10,998 nt of DNA from Nitrososphaerales archaeon TH5894 (GCA_014523485.1 JAATVK010000031.1:1-10998), one strand, 5' to 3'. Positions 1 to 6,862 are shown, numbered from the stretch's first letter. Notes: generated from the sequence alone by a model not told the origin. A program made the numbers and translations.

Positions 1-102
1 AACATTGGTCAGGAAGCCCAAACAGAGACAGACCAAACAGCTACAGGCTCTAACATTGGTCAGGAAGCCCAAACAGAGACAGACCAAACAGCTACAGGCT
101 CT
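1..102 (+). repeat. 51-bp perfect tandem repeat, two copies visible
   Basis: Bases 1-51 and 52-102 are identical and encode the same 17 residues; a third copy starts at 103 and diverges after a few codons. The array probably continues upstream of the window, because position 1 coincides with the unit boundary only by the choice of phase. The unit is visibly richer in G+C (near half) than the flanking gene. Perfect identity at synonymous sites points to a recent duplication by slippage or recombination rather than old repeats held by selection on protein. Confidence 0.95.
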
Positions 103-990
103 AACATAGATCAGGAAGCTCAACAACAAGCTAATCAACAAGCATTCGGCAAAGATATCGACCAAAAAATTACTCAAACTGCAACTCAAGTTGCTAAAGC
201 TTCAGAGGATCCAGATAGCGAAGATGCGGGCGATGTTCAACAGGTAATCAATCAAATTGCAAATCAAGCTGCATCTGGTGGCGGAAATGTAAATCAGATT
301 GTTAATCAAATATCCACTCAAATAGCTAATGATCCGTCTGGTGATTTGGCAAAATCACTAGGAAATTTAGCCGGTTTCTATGGATCAGGAAATAAAGAAC
401 AAGTAAATCAAGCTGTCAAACAAATAGGTACTCAAATAGCAGTGGGTAATGACATTAATCAAGTTCTTGTCCAAGTTTCCAATCAAGTGACAAATAACTA
501 CTTTAAAAATAAAATAAAAGTAGACATAGACGATGATAGAGACAATGACAATGTCAAGATAATCAAAAAGGTATATAAACGAGACAATTCCTGTCCCACA
601 CAATCAGATTCCATCCAACTAAAAGGAAAAATATTACCAAAAGGTGTAATAGTTTTAGCAGATTACGAACCATGTGAATTAAAAGATGGGCGTGCTACTT
701 TGAACATTCCAGATAACCCTAACCTAAAATTCGTAGTATTATTCGTAGACAAGAAAGGAAACAATCATGAAGGAGCAATAATTACTAAACAAAAAGTTCA
801 AAGTCTTAGCAAAGACAATGGCCTGTATATAGTAAATTTTGATAATAAAATGACTGGAAACGATCCTGTAACAGGTAAGAAAATAACCTTGGATGAGATC
901 AATGGATTAGCCTTATATAATACAGCCAAAAAATCTCTTAATTTTAACTCAGGAAATAGTTTAGCTCTCACAGCTGTTCTCCAAAAATAA
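1..990 (+). CDS. Q/N-rich repeat protein, probably cell-surface or secreted (5' end outside window)
   Basis: The frame is open from the first base to TAA at 988-990, giving 329 residues with no start visible. The methionine at 346 is internal: the repeat-rich sequence before it is in the same frame. Residues 1-34 are two identical 17-residue repeats (NIGQEAQTETDQTATGS), followed by a diverging third. Residues about 50-165 hold degenerate repeats of the form VNQIVNQISTQIA, with Gln and Asn at regular spacing as in an amphipathic helix or coiled coil. An acidic stretch (173-184, DIDDDRDNDN) leads into a non-repetitive C-terminal domain (about 195-329) with only two cysteines, C198 and C225, which could form a disulfide if exported. 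Long Q/N-rich repeat proteins of this style occur in soil Thaumarchaeota; their function is unknown to me. The signal peptide or anchor would lie upstream. The reading frame is very sure; surface location is inference. Confidence 0.85.
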   Translation, partial: NIGQEAQTETDQTATGSNIGQEAQTETDQTATGSNIDQEAQQQANQQAFGKDIDQKITQTATQVAKASEDPDSEDAGDVQQVINQIANQAASGGGNVNQIVNQISTQIANDPSGDLAKSLGNLAGFYGSGNKEQVNQAVKQIGTQIAVGNDINQVLVQVSNQVTNNYFKNKIKVDIDDDRDNDNVKIIKKVYKRDNSCPTQSDSIQLKGKILPKGVIVLADYEPCELKDGRATLNIPDNPNLKFVVLFVDKKGNNHEGAIITKQKVQSLSKDNGLYIVNFDNKMTGNDPVTGKKITLDEINGLALYNTAKKSLNFNSGNSLALTAVLQK

Positions 991-1009
991 TTTTTTTTAA
1001 TTTTTCTTT
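991..1009 (+). terminator. U-rich archaeal-type terminator after the repeat protein
   Basis: A run of eight T starts immediately after the TAA stop, followed by AA, five T, C and three T. There is no hairpin, which fits archaeal intrinsic termination on U-tracts. It separates the repeat protein from the amidase gene starting at 1058. Confidence 0.5.
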
Positions 1010-1057
1010 GTAATAATGAGTAATAATATTTTGTTTATGTTATCAGATCTTTAAATT

Positions 1058-2479
1058 ATGGACAAAAGGTTATTATCCAAACGGCTCTCTATTATTAGGC
1101 TTTCACAGGAAATTAGAAATGGAACTCTAAAGCCGACTGAAATAGTTGAATATTATTTAAAAGCTATAGAAAAATTAAACCCTAAATTAAATTCTTTTAT
1201 CACTATTTTAAATGAATATTCATTTCAAGAAGCAGAGAAACTTGAAACTGAATTAAAAAGAGGAATTTATAGAGGAATTCTTCATGGTATACCATTTTCT
1301 GTCAAAGATATCATCGCTGTTAGCAATGTACGATTAACGGCGGGGTCTAAAATATTTTTAAATCGTATATCTAAATTTGATTCTTTAGTAATCAAACGTA
1401 TGAAAAAAGCGGGTTCTATTTTAATAGGGACAAATAATTTAAATGAATTTGCAGCAGGTATTACAGGTAAAAATATTTTATTTGGAGATTCAAAGAATCC
1501 TTATTCATTAGATAGAATTTCTGGTGGTTCAAGTGGTGGGTCTGCAGTAGCTGTTGCAGCAGGGTTAATACCTTTTGCATTGGGAACAGATACAGGAGGC
1601 TCTGTAAGAGTACCATCCTCTCTTTGTGGCATATTTGGATTCAAACCTACTTTTGACTCCATTAATAATTATGGGGTATACAAATTATCACCGTCACTAG
1701 ATCATATCGGAATAATGGGTACGAATTCACTAGACCTCTCCATAATATTTACTTCTGTTCGAAAAAAAAGAGGACAGTTTATTTGTTATATAAATGAATT
1801 AGAAATAGAAAAATTATCTTTATCAAACTTAAAAAAGATACTGTTAGAAAAGAAACGAACGATTGTGATTGGGATTCCCTGTAATTATTTTTTGGATTAC
1901 TTGGAAGAAGGTGTAAAGAATTCATTTAATAATTTTATCAATTTATTAAGATCTGATAAATCGCTTTCTTTTACCCATGTGGAAATTAAACCAAATGAAT
2001 TTTTTAAATCTTGGTTAATTGTGAGACTCTATGAAGCGTATATTGTCCATAAAAGAGGAATTAAGAAAAAATTGGTCTATTATGGACCTGAACTGAGGGA
2101 TCAATTATTAAAAGGGGCTAAAATCAACTCTACTGACTACCATAAGGCTCTAAATACAATAGAAAAAATCAAAAAAGATTTTTTATCTTTATATAAGAAA
2201 GTTGATTTTATGATTTTACCTACGACCATTATATCTGCTCCTTTGCTTTCGGAAAGCACTGTTCATATTAAAGACAGGATTTTTAGTGTTCGAGAATCAC
2301 TATTGAGAAATACCTTTCTATTTAATAGCATTGGTTTTCCTGCGCTTACAATTCCTTTTGGCTTCTCTTTTCCGTCGAATATGCCAATAGGAATGCAACT
2401 GATAGCAAAACCCTACTATGATTATAAGTTGTTAATGTTTGGAAATTATATTGAGAAATACTTTATGAATAGAATATAA
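1058..2479 (+). CDS. amidase-signature family hydrolase (GatA-like)
   Basis: This 473-residue protein hydrolyses an amide bond and should be cytoplasmic. The whole amidase-signature core is present. The catalytic Lys is K83 (in PFSVKDI), the cis-Ser is S158 in the glycine/serine loop SGGSSGGSA (155-163), and the nucleophile is S182 in GTDTGGSVRVP (176-186). The 24-residue spacing of the two serines equals that in FAAH and GatA. The stretch around PSLDHIG and the C-terminal GFPALTIPFGFS and GMQLIAKP segments are also typical. Length matches GatA (about 480), but no gatB or gatC is adjacent and the sequence departs from GatA in several usually conserved places, such as NNLNEFAAG where GatA has a TNMDEFAMG type of stretch. 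A stand-alone amidase acting on a small amide is therefore more likely than the tRNA amidotransferase subunit, though GatA cannot be excluded. The ATG at 1058 is preceded by AT-rich DNA with TATA-like boxes and no Shine-Dalgarno. Confidence 0.9.
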   Translation: MDKRLLSKRLSIIRLSQEIRNGTLKPTEIVEYYLKAIEKLNPKLNSFITILNEYSFQEAEKLETELKRGIYRGILHGIPFSVKDIIAVSNVRLTAGSKIFLNRISKFDSLVIKRMKKAGSILIGTNNLNEFAAGITGKNILFGDSKNPYSLDRISGGSSGGSAVAVAAGLIPFALGTDTGGSVRVPSSLCGIFGFKPTFDSINNYGVYKLSPSLDHIGIMGTNSLDLSIIFTSVRKKRGQFICYINELEIEKLSLSNLKKILLEKKRTIVIGIPCNYFLDYLEEGVKNSFNNFINLLRSDKSLSFTHVEIKPNEFFKSWLIVRLYEAYIVHKRGIKKKLVYYGPELRDQLLKGAKINSTDYHKALNTIEKIKKDFLSLYKKVDFMILPTTIISAPLLSESTVHIKDRIFSVRESLLRNTFLFNSIGFPALTIPFGFSFPSNMPIGMQLIAKPYYDYKLLMFGNYIEKYFMNRI

Positions 2480-2560
2480 AAATTATAAAGCGGTGATCGT
2501 TATTATTGTTTTAAAAAATTCAATATTATAGAGAGATGATATATATGTAAAAAAATGTAA

Positions 2561-2728
2561 TTGTTGTTATTGGTAAGGTCTAAACAAATACTGGGGGTTA
2601 TAGGTATATTAATGGCAGTACTAGGAGGAATAGCATGGTTTTTTCAACAAAAATTGCCTGCATTAATGTTTTGGGGAGGAGCGGCAATGATTATGTTTCA
2701 CCTAAATAAGCGAACAAAGAAAAAATAA
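2561..2728 (+). CDS. tiny two-helix membrane protein
   Basis: An open frame follows a stop at 2558-2560 and ends with TAA at 2726-2728. From TTG 2561 it gives 55 residues; TTG 2564 or 2570, or ATG 2612 (38 residues, losing most of the first helix), are alternatives. The product has two hydrophobic segments (about residues 9-28, ILGVIGILMAVLGGIAWFF, and 32-46, PALMFWGGAAMIMF) joined by QQK, and a basic tail HLNKRTKKK, consistent with a helical hairpin in the membrane. The alternation of glycine with bulky hydrophobics and the positive tail are far more protein-like than the surrounding spacer. I do not recognise a family. GAGAGATGAT at 2531-2540 is purine-rich but too far for a ribosome site. 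The start is the main uncertainty. Confidence 0.5.
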   Translation: MLLLVRSKQILGVIGILMAVLGGIAWFFQQKLPALMFWGGAAMIMFHLNKRTKKK

Positions 2729-2734
2729 AATAAA

Positions 2735-2750
2735 TACATTTTAAAATGTA
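2735..2750. repeat. 16-bp perfect palindrome between convergent genes
   Basis: TACATTTTAAAATGTA reads the same on both strands with no spacer. It lies between the ends of the small membrane protein (2728) and the converging zinc-ribbon gene (2787). With no loop it is a poor RNA hairpin; it may be a protein site or chance in AT-rich DNA. Confidence 0.6.
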
Positions 2751-2786
2751 ATTTTAAATATACGAAGATAACAAAATAATAGAAAA

Positions 2787-2996
2787 TTAAGTTTCTTGGT
2801 TAAACTCCATTGGAAGAACTGCATGTATAGCGGAAAATACTACATTACAACTATGGCAATAAAATTCATACTTGTGGTATGCTGGGTCTTGAATATCTTC
2901 TGATAAAATTACATAACGAGAAAAATGACAACAAGGACACCCATACAAATATTTGTCAAATACTTTTCTTTTATCTTTGTTATAGCCAATCCTCAT
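2787..2996 (-). CDS. small zinc-ribbon protein (69 aa)
   Basis: Starts at ATG 2996 and ends at TAA 2787. Two metal knuckles are plain: C20-P-C-C23 and C47-H-S-C50, that is CX2C-X23-CX2C, with an extra Cys at 22 and His at 24 and 48. This is a zinc-ribbon or rubredoxin-like arrangement expected to bind one Zn. The N-terminus is basic (RIGYNKDKRK), and the C-terminus (AVLPMEFNQET) carries no further domain, so the protein is essentially one ribbon. Such stand-alone ribbons are common in Thaumarchaeota and are usually guessed to bind nucleic acid or protein partners; the job here is unknown. A TATA-like TTTAAA stretch lies about 20-28 bases upstream (around 3016-3024). It is read from the same strand as the second mini-ribbon at 3217-3384, with 220 bases between them. 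Confidence 0.75.
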   Translation of the reverse strand: MRIGYNKDKRKVFDKYLYGCPCCHFSRYVILSEDIQDPAYHKYEFYCHSCNVVFSAIHAVLPMEFNQET

Positions 2997-3216
2997 TTGA
3001 TTAAATTTTATTAGTTTTAAACTTAAACTATATGATTAAATTCAGGATTGATTTTTTATAGAATAATAATTCTTATATAGAATAGCGAATATTTTATAGA
3101 AAATTTTACTATCTCAAATTCCTATTGTCATTTAGAACAAATTATAAATATTTTTAATATGTTACTAACCTATTTATTTTGTAAGTAGCACTATCTCTAT
3201 CTAGGAGAAAAAACAT

Positions 3217-3384
3217 TTAGGAGATATATGTAGGTTTATCAATCAAGCAGAATTCCATTATCGGAGGTAACGTAGAATTACAATTAGGACATTTTACTGA
3301 ATCTAGCTCATGGGAATATATTTTACCAATTACATACTCTTTACAAACCAGGCAATATCTTATTGACCTAAAACAATATTCCAT
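3217..3384 (-). CDS. mini zinc-ribbon protein (55 aa)
   Basis: Runs from ATG 3384 to TAA 3217; an in-frame stop at 3397-3399 rules out a longer N-terminus. The 55 residues carry C11-L-V-C14 and C32-P-N-C35 (CX2C-X17-CX2C), the spacing of a rubredoxin-like or zinc-ribbon fold, with further cysteines at 4 and 46. The CPNC knuckle is typical of zinc ribbons. Between the knuckles sits KEYVIGKIYSHELDSVK, which would form the usual beta hairpin. It resembles the 69-residue neighbour in plan but not in sequence outside the knuckles. The promoter box at 3405-3415 lies about 26 bases before the ATG, so the transcript is probably leaderless. No function can be named; a regulatory or adaptor role is a guess. 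Confidence 0.72.
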   Translation of the reverse strand: MEYCFRSIRYCLVCKEYVIGKIYSHELDSVKCPNCNSTLPPIMEFCLIDKPTYIS

Positions 3385-3390
3385 ATAAAA

Positions 3391-3411
3391 TAATAGTTAA
3401 AGTAACTATTA
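3391..3411 (-). promoter_or_regulatory. TATA box region with overlapping inverted repeat, promoter of the 55-aa zinc-ribbon gene
   Basis: On the minus strand ATATTTAATAG (3415-3405) is a good archaeal TATA-like box, centred about 26 bases before the ATG at 3384. A perfect 9-bp inverted repeat, TAATAGTTA / TAACTATTA with an AAG spacer (3391-3411), overlaps the 3' half of the box and the start-proximal DNA. A protein bound there would block the basal factors, so it is a candidate operator. Chance in AT-rich DNA is possible. Confidence 0.4.
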
Positions 3412-3463
3412 AATATGTCTACTTTTTAGTTTTTTCTGAATATTTTTTGTAACTCATAAAAGC

Positions 3464-3472
3464 TTTATAGTT
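3464..3472 (+). promoter_or_regulatory. TATA box for the FAD-linked oxidase gene
   Basis: TTTATAGTT is centred about 25 bases before the ATG at 3493, the distance expected if transcription starts at or next to the A of ATG. There is no Shine-Dalgarno in between (the sequence is CCTCCTTTATCTC), so a leaderless mRNA is likely. Confidence 0.5.
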
Positions 3473-3492
3473 ATAACCTCCTTTATCTCTTT

Positions 3493-5040
3493 ATGCATCA
3501 ACAAAAAATCGATGACGATCTTCGAAGCATTGCTAAAGGAAATGTTCTCTCGGATGACTGGAGCAAAAAAATTTATTCGGTTGATGCGAGCGAGTTTGCC
3601 ATTCTTCCGAGTACAATTATTCAAGTCAAGGATAAAGAAGATATTTCCAATATTTGCAAATATGCTTATTCTAAAAATTTATCAATAACAGGTCGAGGTG
3701 CAGGAACAGGACTTTTAGGACAGTCTCTGACCAGTGGTATTTCACTTGACTTTACGAAATATATGAATAAAATAAGTGAACTTGAAAATGATTATGTGAC
3801 GGTCCAACCTGGAATTGTCAAAGCAGTATTAGATAAAGAATTAAAAAAGAGAGGTAAATTCCTTCCTCCTGACCCTGCAAGCAGTAATTTTTGTACAATA
3901 GGAGGTATGATTGCAAATAATTCTAGTGGAATACATGCATTGGGATATGGAAATACAATTGATTTTCTAGATGGTATAGAAATTATATATTCAAATGGAT
4001 TTATAGAATCGTTATTTAAAAAAATTTATGATATCCATGGTTCAGTAAACAGAGAAATTCATTCTCTTAAACCAAACAAGATGAATCAATTATTCAAATT
4101 ATTTTCTTCTGATATCTTACACGTTATTTCTTTGAAATTTCCCAAGGTAACAAAAAATTCTTGTGGTTATCGAATTGATACTTTAATTGATAATAGTAAA
4201 AAATTTTTGCCTCATAAAATATTTGCATCTTCAGAAGGTACTTTAGGAATAACAACTTTAGCTAAATTTCGAATTCTTGATTTGCCACTCTATAAATCTG
4301 TAATGGTTATAGGATTCGACAACATTCTAAAAGCAGTTAACTCAGTTCCTATAATTCTAAATTTCCTTCCTACATCTCTGGAATTACTTGATTATTCTGT
4401 TTTGTGTTATGACAAATTAGTAGGAAATAAATCAAATTTTAATATTAATAACAATAACAGAGGAACCCTCCTTTTTGTAGAATTTGCTGGAGATGACCTT
4501 CTTGCAATAGAATTAAAAATAAAATTATGTAAAGAAAAACTAAATTCTTATGGTGAAATTTTAGAAGTAACATCAGATAATGCTAGTTGTGAAAGAATTT
4601 GGTCAGCAAGAAAAAATGCCCTCAATAATGTAATGAAATTGACTGTAGGAAGTAGAAAGCCTATTAGTCTAATTGAAGATACTATAGTCAATCCAAATTA
4701 CCTCTATGACTATACACTATTTCTGTTAAAAACATACAAAAAATACAAACTCGATTATATATTTTATGGACATGCTGGGAATGGAAATCTACATACTAGA
4801 CCAGTGATTGATACGGCATCAAGTATATACAACGAGCTGATAGGTTCACTTGCAAGGGAGGTTTTTTCTAAAGTTTATGAATTATCCGGGAGTATCACGG
4901 CCGAACATGGTGATGGAATAAGTAGAACAAAATATATATCACAAATGTATGGAGACACGATATTTGAGATATTTAAAAAAATTAAATTCATTTTCGATCC
5001 TACAAATATTATGAATCCTGGAAAAAAAGTTAAACAATAA
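3493..5040 (+). CDS. FAD-linked oxidase, GlcD / D-lactate dehydrogenase type
   Basis: A 515-residue flavoprotein of the VAO/PCMH superfamily that should oxidise a 2-hydroxy acid (glycolate, D-lactate or D-2-hydroxyglutarate) to the 2-oxo acid. The FAD-binding domain spans about 35-265: GRGAGTGL at 68-75, PPDPASS (125-131) running into CTIGGMIANNSSG (134-146), and the ASSEGTLGI turn at 245-253. The C-terminal FAD-linked oxidase domain (about 270-511) holds GHAGNGNLH at 426-434, whose H427 and H434 together with E471 in AEHGDG correspond to the metal ligands of D-2-hydroxyacid dehydrogenases. It ends with the family's closing signature FDPTNIMNPGK (501-511). There is no Fe-S domain as in the ~1000-residue fused forms and no GlcE or GlcF gene nearby, so the electron acceptor is unknown. 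Length is a little above bacterial GlcD. Substrate cannot be read from sequence. The start ATG is supported by a TATA box at 3464. Confidence 0.9.
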   Translation: MHQQKIDDDLRSIAKGNVLSDDWSKKIYSVDASEFAILPSTIIQVKDKEDISNICKYAYSKNLSITGRGAGTGLLGQSLTSGISLDFTKYMNKISELENDYVTVQPGIVKAVLDKELKKRGKFLPPDPASSNFCTIGGMIANNSSGIHALGYGNTIDFLDGIEIIYSNGFIESLFKKIYDIHGSVNREIHSLKPNKMNQLFKLFSSDILHVISLKFPKVTKNSCGYRIDTLIDNSKKFLPHKIFASSEGTLGITTLAKFRILDLPLYKSVMVIGFDNILKAVNSVPIILNFLPTSLELLDYSVLCYDKLVGNKSNFNINNNNRGTLLFVEFAGDDLLAIELKIKLCKEKLNSYGEILEVTSDNASCERIWSARKNALNNVMKLTVGSRKPISLIEDTIVNPNYLYDYTLFLLKTYKKYKLDYIFYGHAGNGNLHTRPVIDTASSIYNELIGSLAREVFSKVYELSGSITAEHGDGISRTKYISQMYGDTIFEIFKKIKFIFDPTNIMNPGKKVKQ

Positions 5041-5180
5041 ATTTTATAGGTTAATACTATCTAAAATCAAATCCAGTAGTAAATATAAATTTGATTTAGC
5101 ATAATAAACAATATTAGGTAATATAATACTAGATAAATCAAGAAATTCTAATTATTACAGGTTGTAGTTATATCATTTCA

Positions 5181-5627
5181 TTACGTTTTTGGTATTATTC
5201 CATTTTCAGTTATTAGAACTGCTGAATTATTATTTGTTGTAACTTTACTGTGCATTATTCTTTTCCCATCAGGGAGCAAAATATAATTTTGTGTAATTAT
5301 TAATACTTCTCCATTTACTATAAAATTCCCACTAATAATAATAGTATCTTTAGCAAAAACTCTTGATTCAATTATAATTTCACCATTTTTATCTAATATT
5401 AAAATATGATCCCTTTTTAAAACTTTTTTATCCAATTTAGTATTACATAATAATACATAATTTTTTTTAATCTCAACAATTTTACTGCCTTTTAAATCAA
5501 ATAGTTCCGTATTAATATATGGACCATCCATATCCTCATCAATACCAAAAAGATGTGAATCCTTATAGTATATATTTTTAGGATTACCAAAAATGAAATT
5601 ATTCCCAATCAACAATTTATATTCCAT
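5181..5627 (-). CDS. hypothetical strand-rich protein (148 aa)
   Basis: The open frame extends to TTG 5654 (157 residues), but ATG 5627 (148 residues, MEYKLLIGNNFIFGNP) is the better start because AT-rich TATA-like DNA (TTATTTATT, 5642-5650) sits just upstream of it and the extra residues look like read-through. It ends at TAA 5181. I recognise no family. The sequence is almost entirely short alternating strands and turns: IGNNFIFGNPKNIYY, SKIVEIKKNYVLL, DHILILDKNGEIII, DTIIISGNFIVNG and VLIITQNYILLPDGKRI. This suggests a beta-roll, beta-helix or propeller-like fold built from loose repeats of 20-25 residues with N/D-G turns. There is no signal peptide, no membrane segment and few cysteines. 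An acidic patch GIDEDMDGP lies near residue 30. It stands alone between the oxidase and a gene-poor stretch. Confidence 0.65.
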   Translation of the reverse strand: MEYKLLIGNNFIFGNPKNIYYKDSHLFGIDEDMDGPYINTELFDLKGSKIVEIKKNYVLLCNTKLDKKVLKRDHILILDKNGEIIIESRVFAKDTIIISGNFIVNGEVLIITQNYILLPDGKRIMHSKVTTNNNSAVLITENGIIPKT

Positions 5628-5826
5628 TTGAACACTATCGTCAATAAATAACAATTAAGTTTATCTTTTACAAGAATTATTTTCGGCAACTTTTTATGAT
5701 TTTTTAAAAAATCCTATGATTTAAAATTATTTATAAGGTTGCTCTTTTGAAAACTAAAGTTTCTATGAATTATTTTTTTTTATTTCTTTAAATACTAGTT
5801 AACTAGAAAATAAAAAAATGAAATAT

Positions 5827-5973
5827 TTACATTGTTTGTATACTATTCTTGGCATTTTCACATAACTTAATTTCCAGTATGATCTTCTTCCGAATCAATA
5901 TCATTACGATATATTTGAGAAACATAGACTGAGTTAAATCTCTGAAATTAAATTTTTGGTTCACTCTATCCAT
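5827..5973 (-). CDS. doubtful 48-aa ORF
   Basis: ATG 5973 to TAA 5827 encodes MDRVNQKFNFRDLTQSMF followed by a hydrophobic stretch (LKYIVMILI) and a basic-to-polar tail. The frame stays open upstream of the ATG to a stop near 6016, which would also fit the end of a decayed larger gene. GTAAAAAATG (5991-6000) lies about 22 bases before the ATG and could serve as a TATA box. There is no recognisable domain. It may be a real short protein, a gene remnant, or chance. Confidence 0.2.
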   Translation of the reverse strand: MDRVNQKFNFRDLTQSMFLKYIVMILIRKKIILEIKLCENAKNSIQTM

Positions 5974-6380
5974 TACTACAAATGTAACTACATTTTTTAC
6001 AGATGGTTCAGATAACTAAACTATTTTATAAATTGAAGCTTTTATCTAATTGTTATCTTATCCATTATTAGTTTAAGTGTATCAATGATAAATTAAATTG
6101 TTCAATTTTTTAAAACAGATTTGATGTATCTTTTTTCAATTATTTCTTTATATCTGGAGTGACTTATTATTAAATGGTTAAATATTTTTTAACATTTGTA
6201 GAGTTTACTCAATAGTCAGATCTTATAGCAGATGTTATTTTATAAAATATTCTAATATAATATAGTCTTATTCCAATTCCGATATAAGGTATAACATAAA
6301 ATTTACTTTATTAAATCGTCTAGTAAAATTTTTTAGTAGTATTTCCTTGACGTATTTCATTCTCAATTAGTATCTCTTAA

Positions 6381-6392
6381 AAATTAAATAAA
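6381..6392 (+). promoter_or_regulatory. TATA box for the CopD-like membrane protein
   Basis: AAATTAAATAAA is centred about 27 bases before ATG 6413, as expected for a leaderless archaeal transcript. It argues for ATG 6413 over the in-frame TTG at 6395. Confidence 0.5.
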
Positions 6393-6412
6393 ACTTGGAA
6401 ATTAATTATTTG

Positions 6413-6862
6413 ATGGACTACAAAATTTTAGAATTTTTAACTTCCTATTTACATTTTTTTTCTTCAGTGCTCTGGTGGGGTATTATGTTTTTTGTAATTT
6501 TTATATTAAGACCAATTAATAAAAAAGGAGCATATTCTTTCCTTCTTCTAAGAACCCAACAATTTATACTTCCAATGTCTACTATATCTATGACATCGGG
6601 AATAGCCTTAATCTTTATAAATATAGACTTTGATTCATCCAGATTATTTAATTCATGGTGGGCATATATGTTAATTCTAGGTGGGTTATTTTCACTTCCC
6701 GTTTACATAGTTATCTTATTCCAAAGTAAAAAAAGAGATATCAAAATACAATTAAGCAAAAAAATAAATTTCAGAAAAAATACCTTTTTACCATATTTAC
6801 TGTTCGCTTTACTTTCAAGTACTATTTCTATCATGATATTTGTAACTCAATTGTTTTCTTAA
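6413..6862 (+). CDS. four-helix integral membrane protein, CopD/DUF2269-like
   Basis: Starting at ATG 6413 gives 149 residues; an in-frame TTG at 6395 would add six, but the TATA box at 6381-6392 fits the ATG. Four membrane spans are clear: about 13-33 (LHFFSSVLWWGIMFFVIFIL), 52-71, 91-113 and 134-147. The first span, with His14 followed by WWGIMFF and closing in a LRP turn, resembles CopD and DUF2269-type proteins, where the analogous helix carries an H...LW.GG...F motif. The second span (MSTISMTSGIALIF) and the third, opening with a double Trp (WWAYMLILGG), also fit that four-helix bundle plan. Those families are linked to copper handling or haem binding, but this is a loose resemblance and no transported ion can be named. 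A basic loop (SKKRDIKIQLSKKINFRK, 115-132) should face the cytoplasm. Confidence 0.7.
   Translation: MDYKILEFLTSYLHFFSSVLWWGIMFFVIFILRPINKKGAYSFLLLRTQQFILPMSTISMTSGIALIFINIDFDSSRLFNSWWAYMLILGGLFSLPVYIVILFQSKKRDIKIQLSKKINFRKNTFLPYLLFALLSSTISIMIFVTQLFS

Larger units (their letters stand above)
5655..6412. other. gene-poor AT-rich stretch
   Basis: About 750 bases with stops in all frames and no convincing gene. The only notable open frame is on the minus strand, 5827-5973 (48 codons from ATG 5973, listed separately as a weak candidate). A 15-codon ATG frame on the plus strand from 5819 is too short to support. I see no tRNA, repeat array or strong palindrome. The last 30 bases carry the promoter of the membrane protein at 6413. 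Confidence 0.6.

Noticed and set aside
1..120. CRISPR-like regular repeat
   Set aside because: The 51-bp units are directly adjacent with no spacers and encode protein in a continuous frame.
385..603. Minus-strand open frame of 72 codons
   Set aside because: Lies wholly opposite the repeat protein; its Ile/Phe/Tyr-rich translation is what the complementary frame of Asn/Asp/Lys codons gives.
5819..5866. Short plus-strand ATG frame of 15 codons
   Set aside because: Too short, no domain, and overlaps the end of the better minus-strand candidate.
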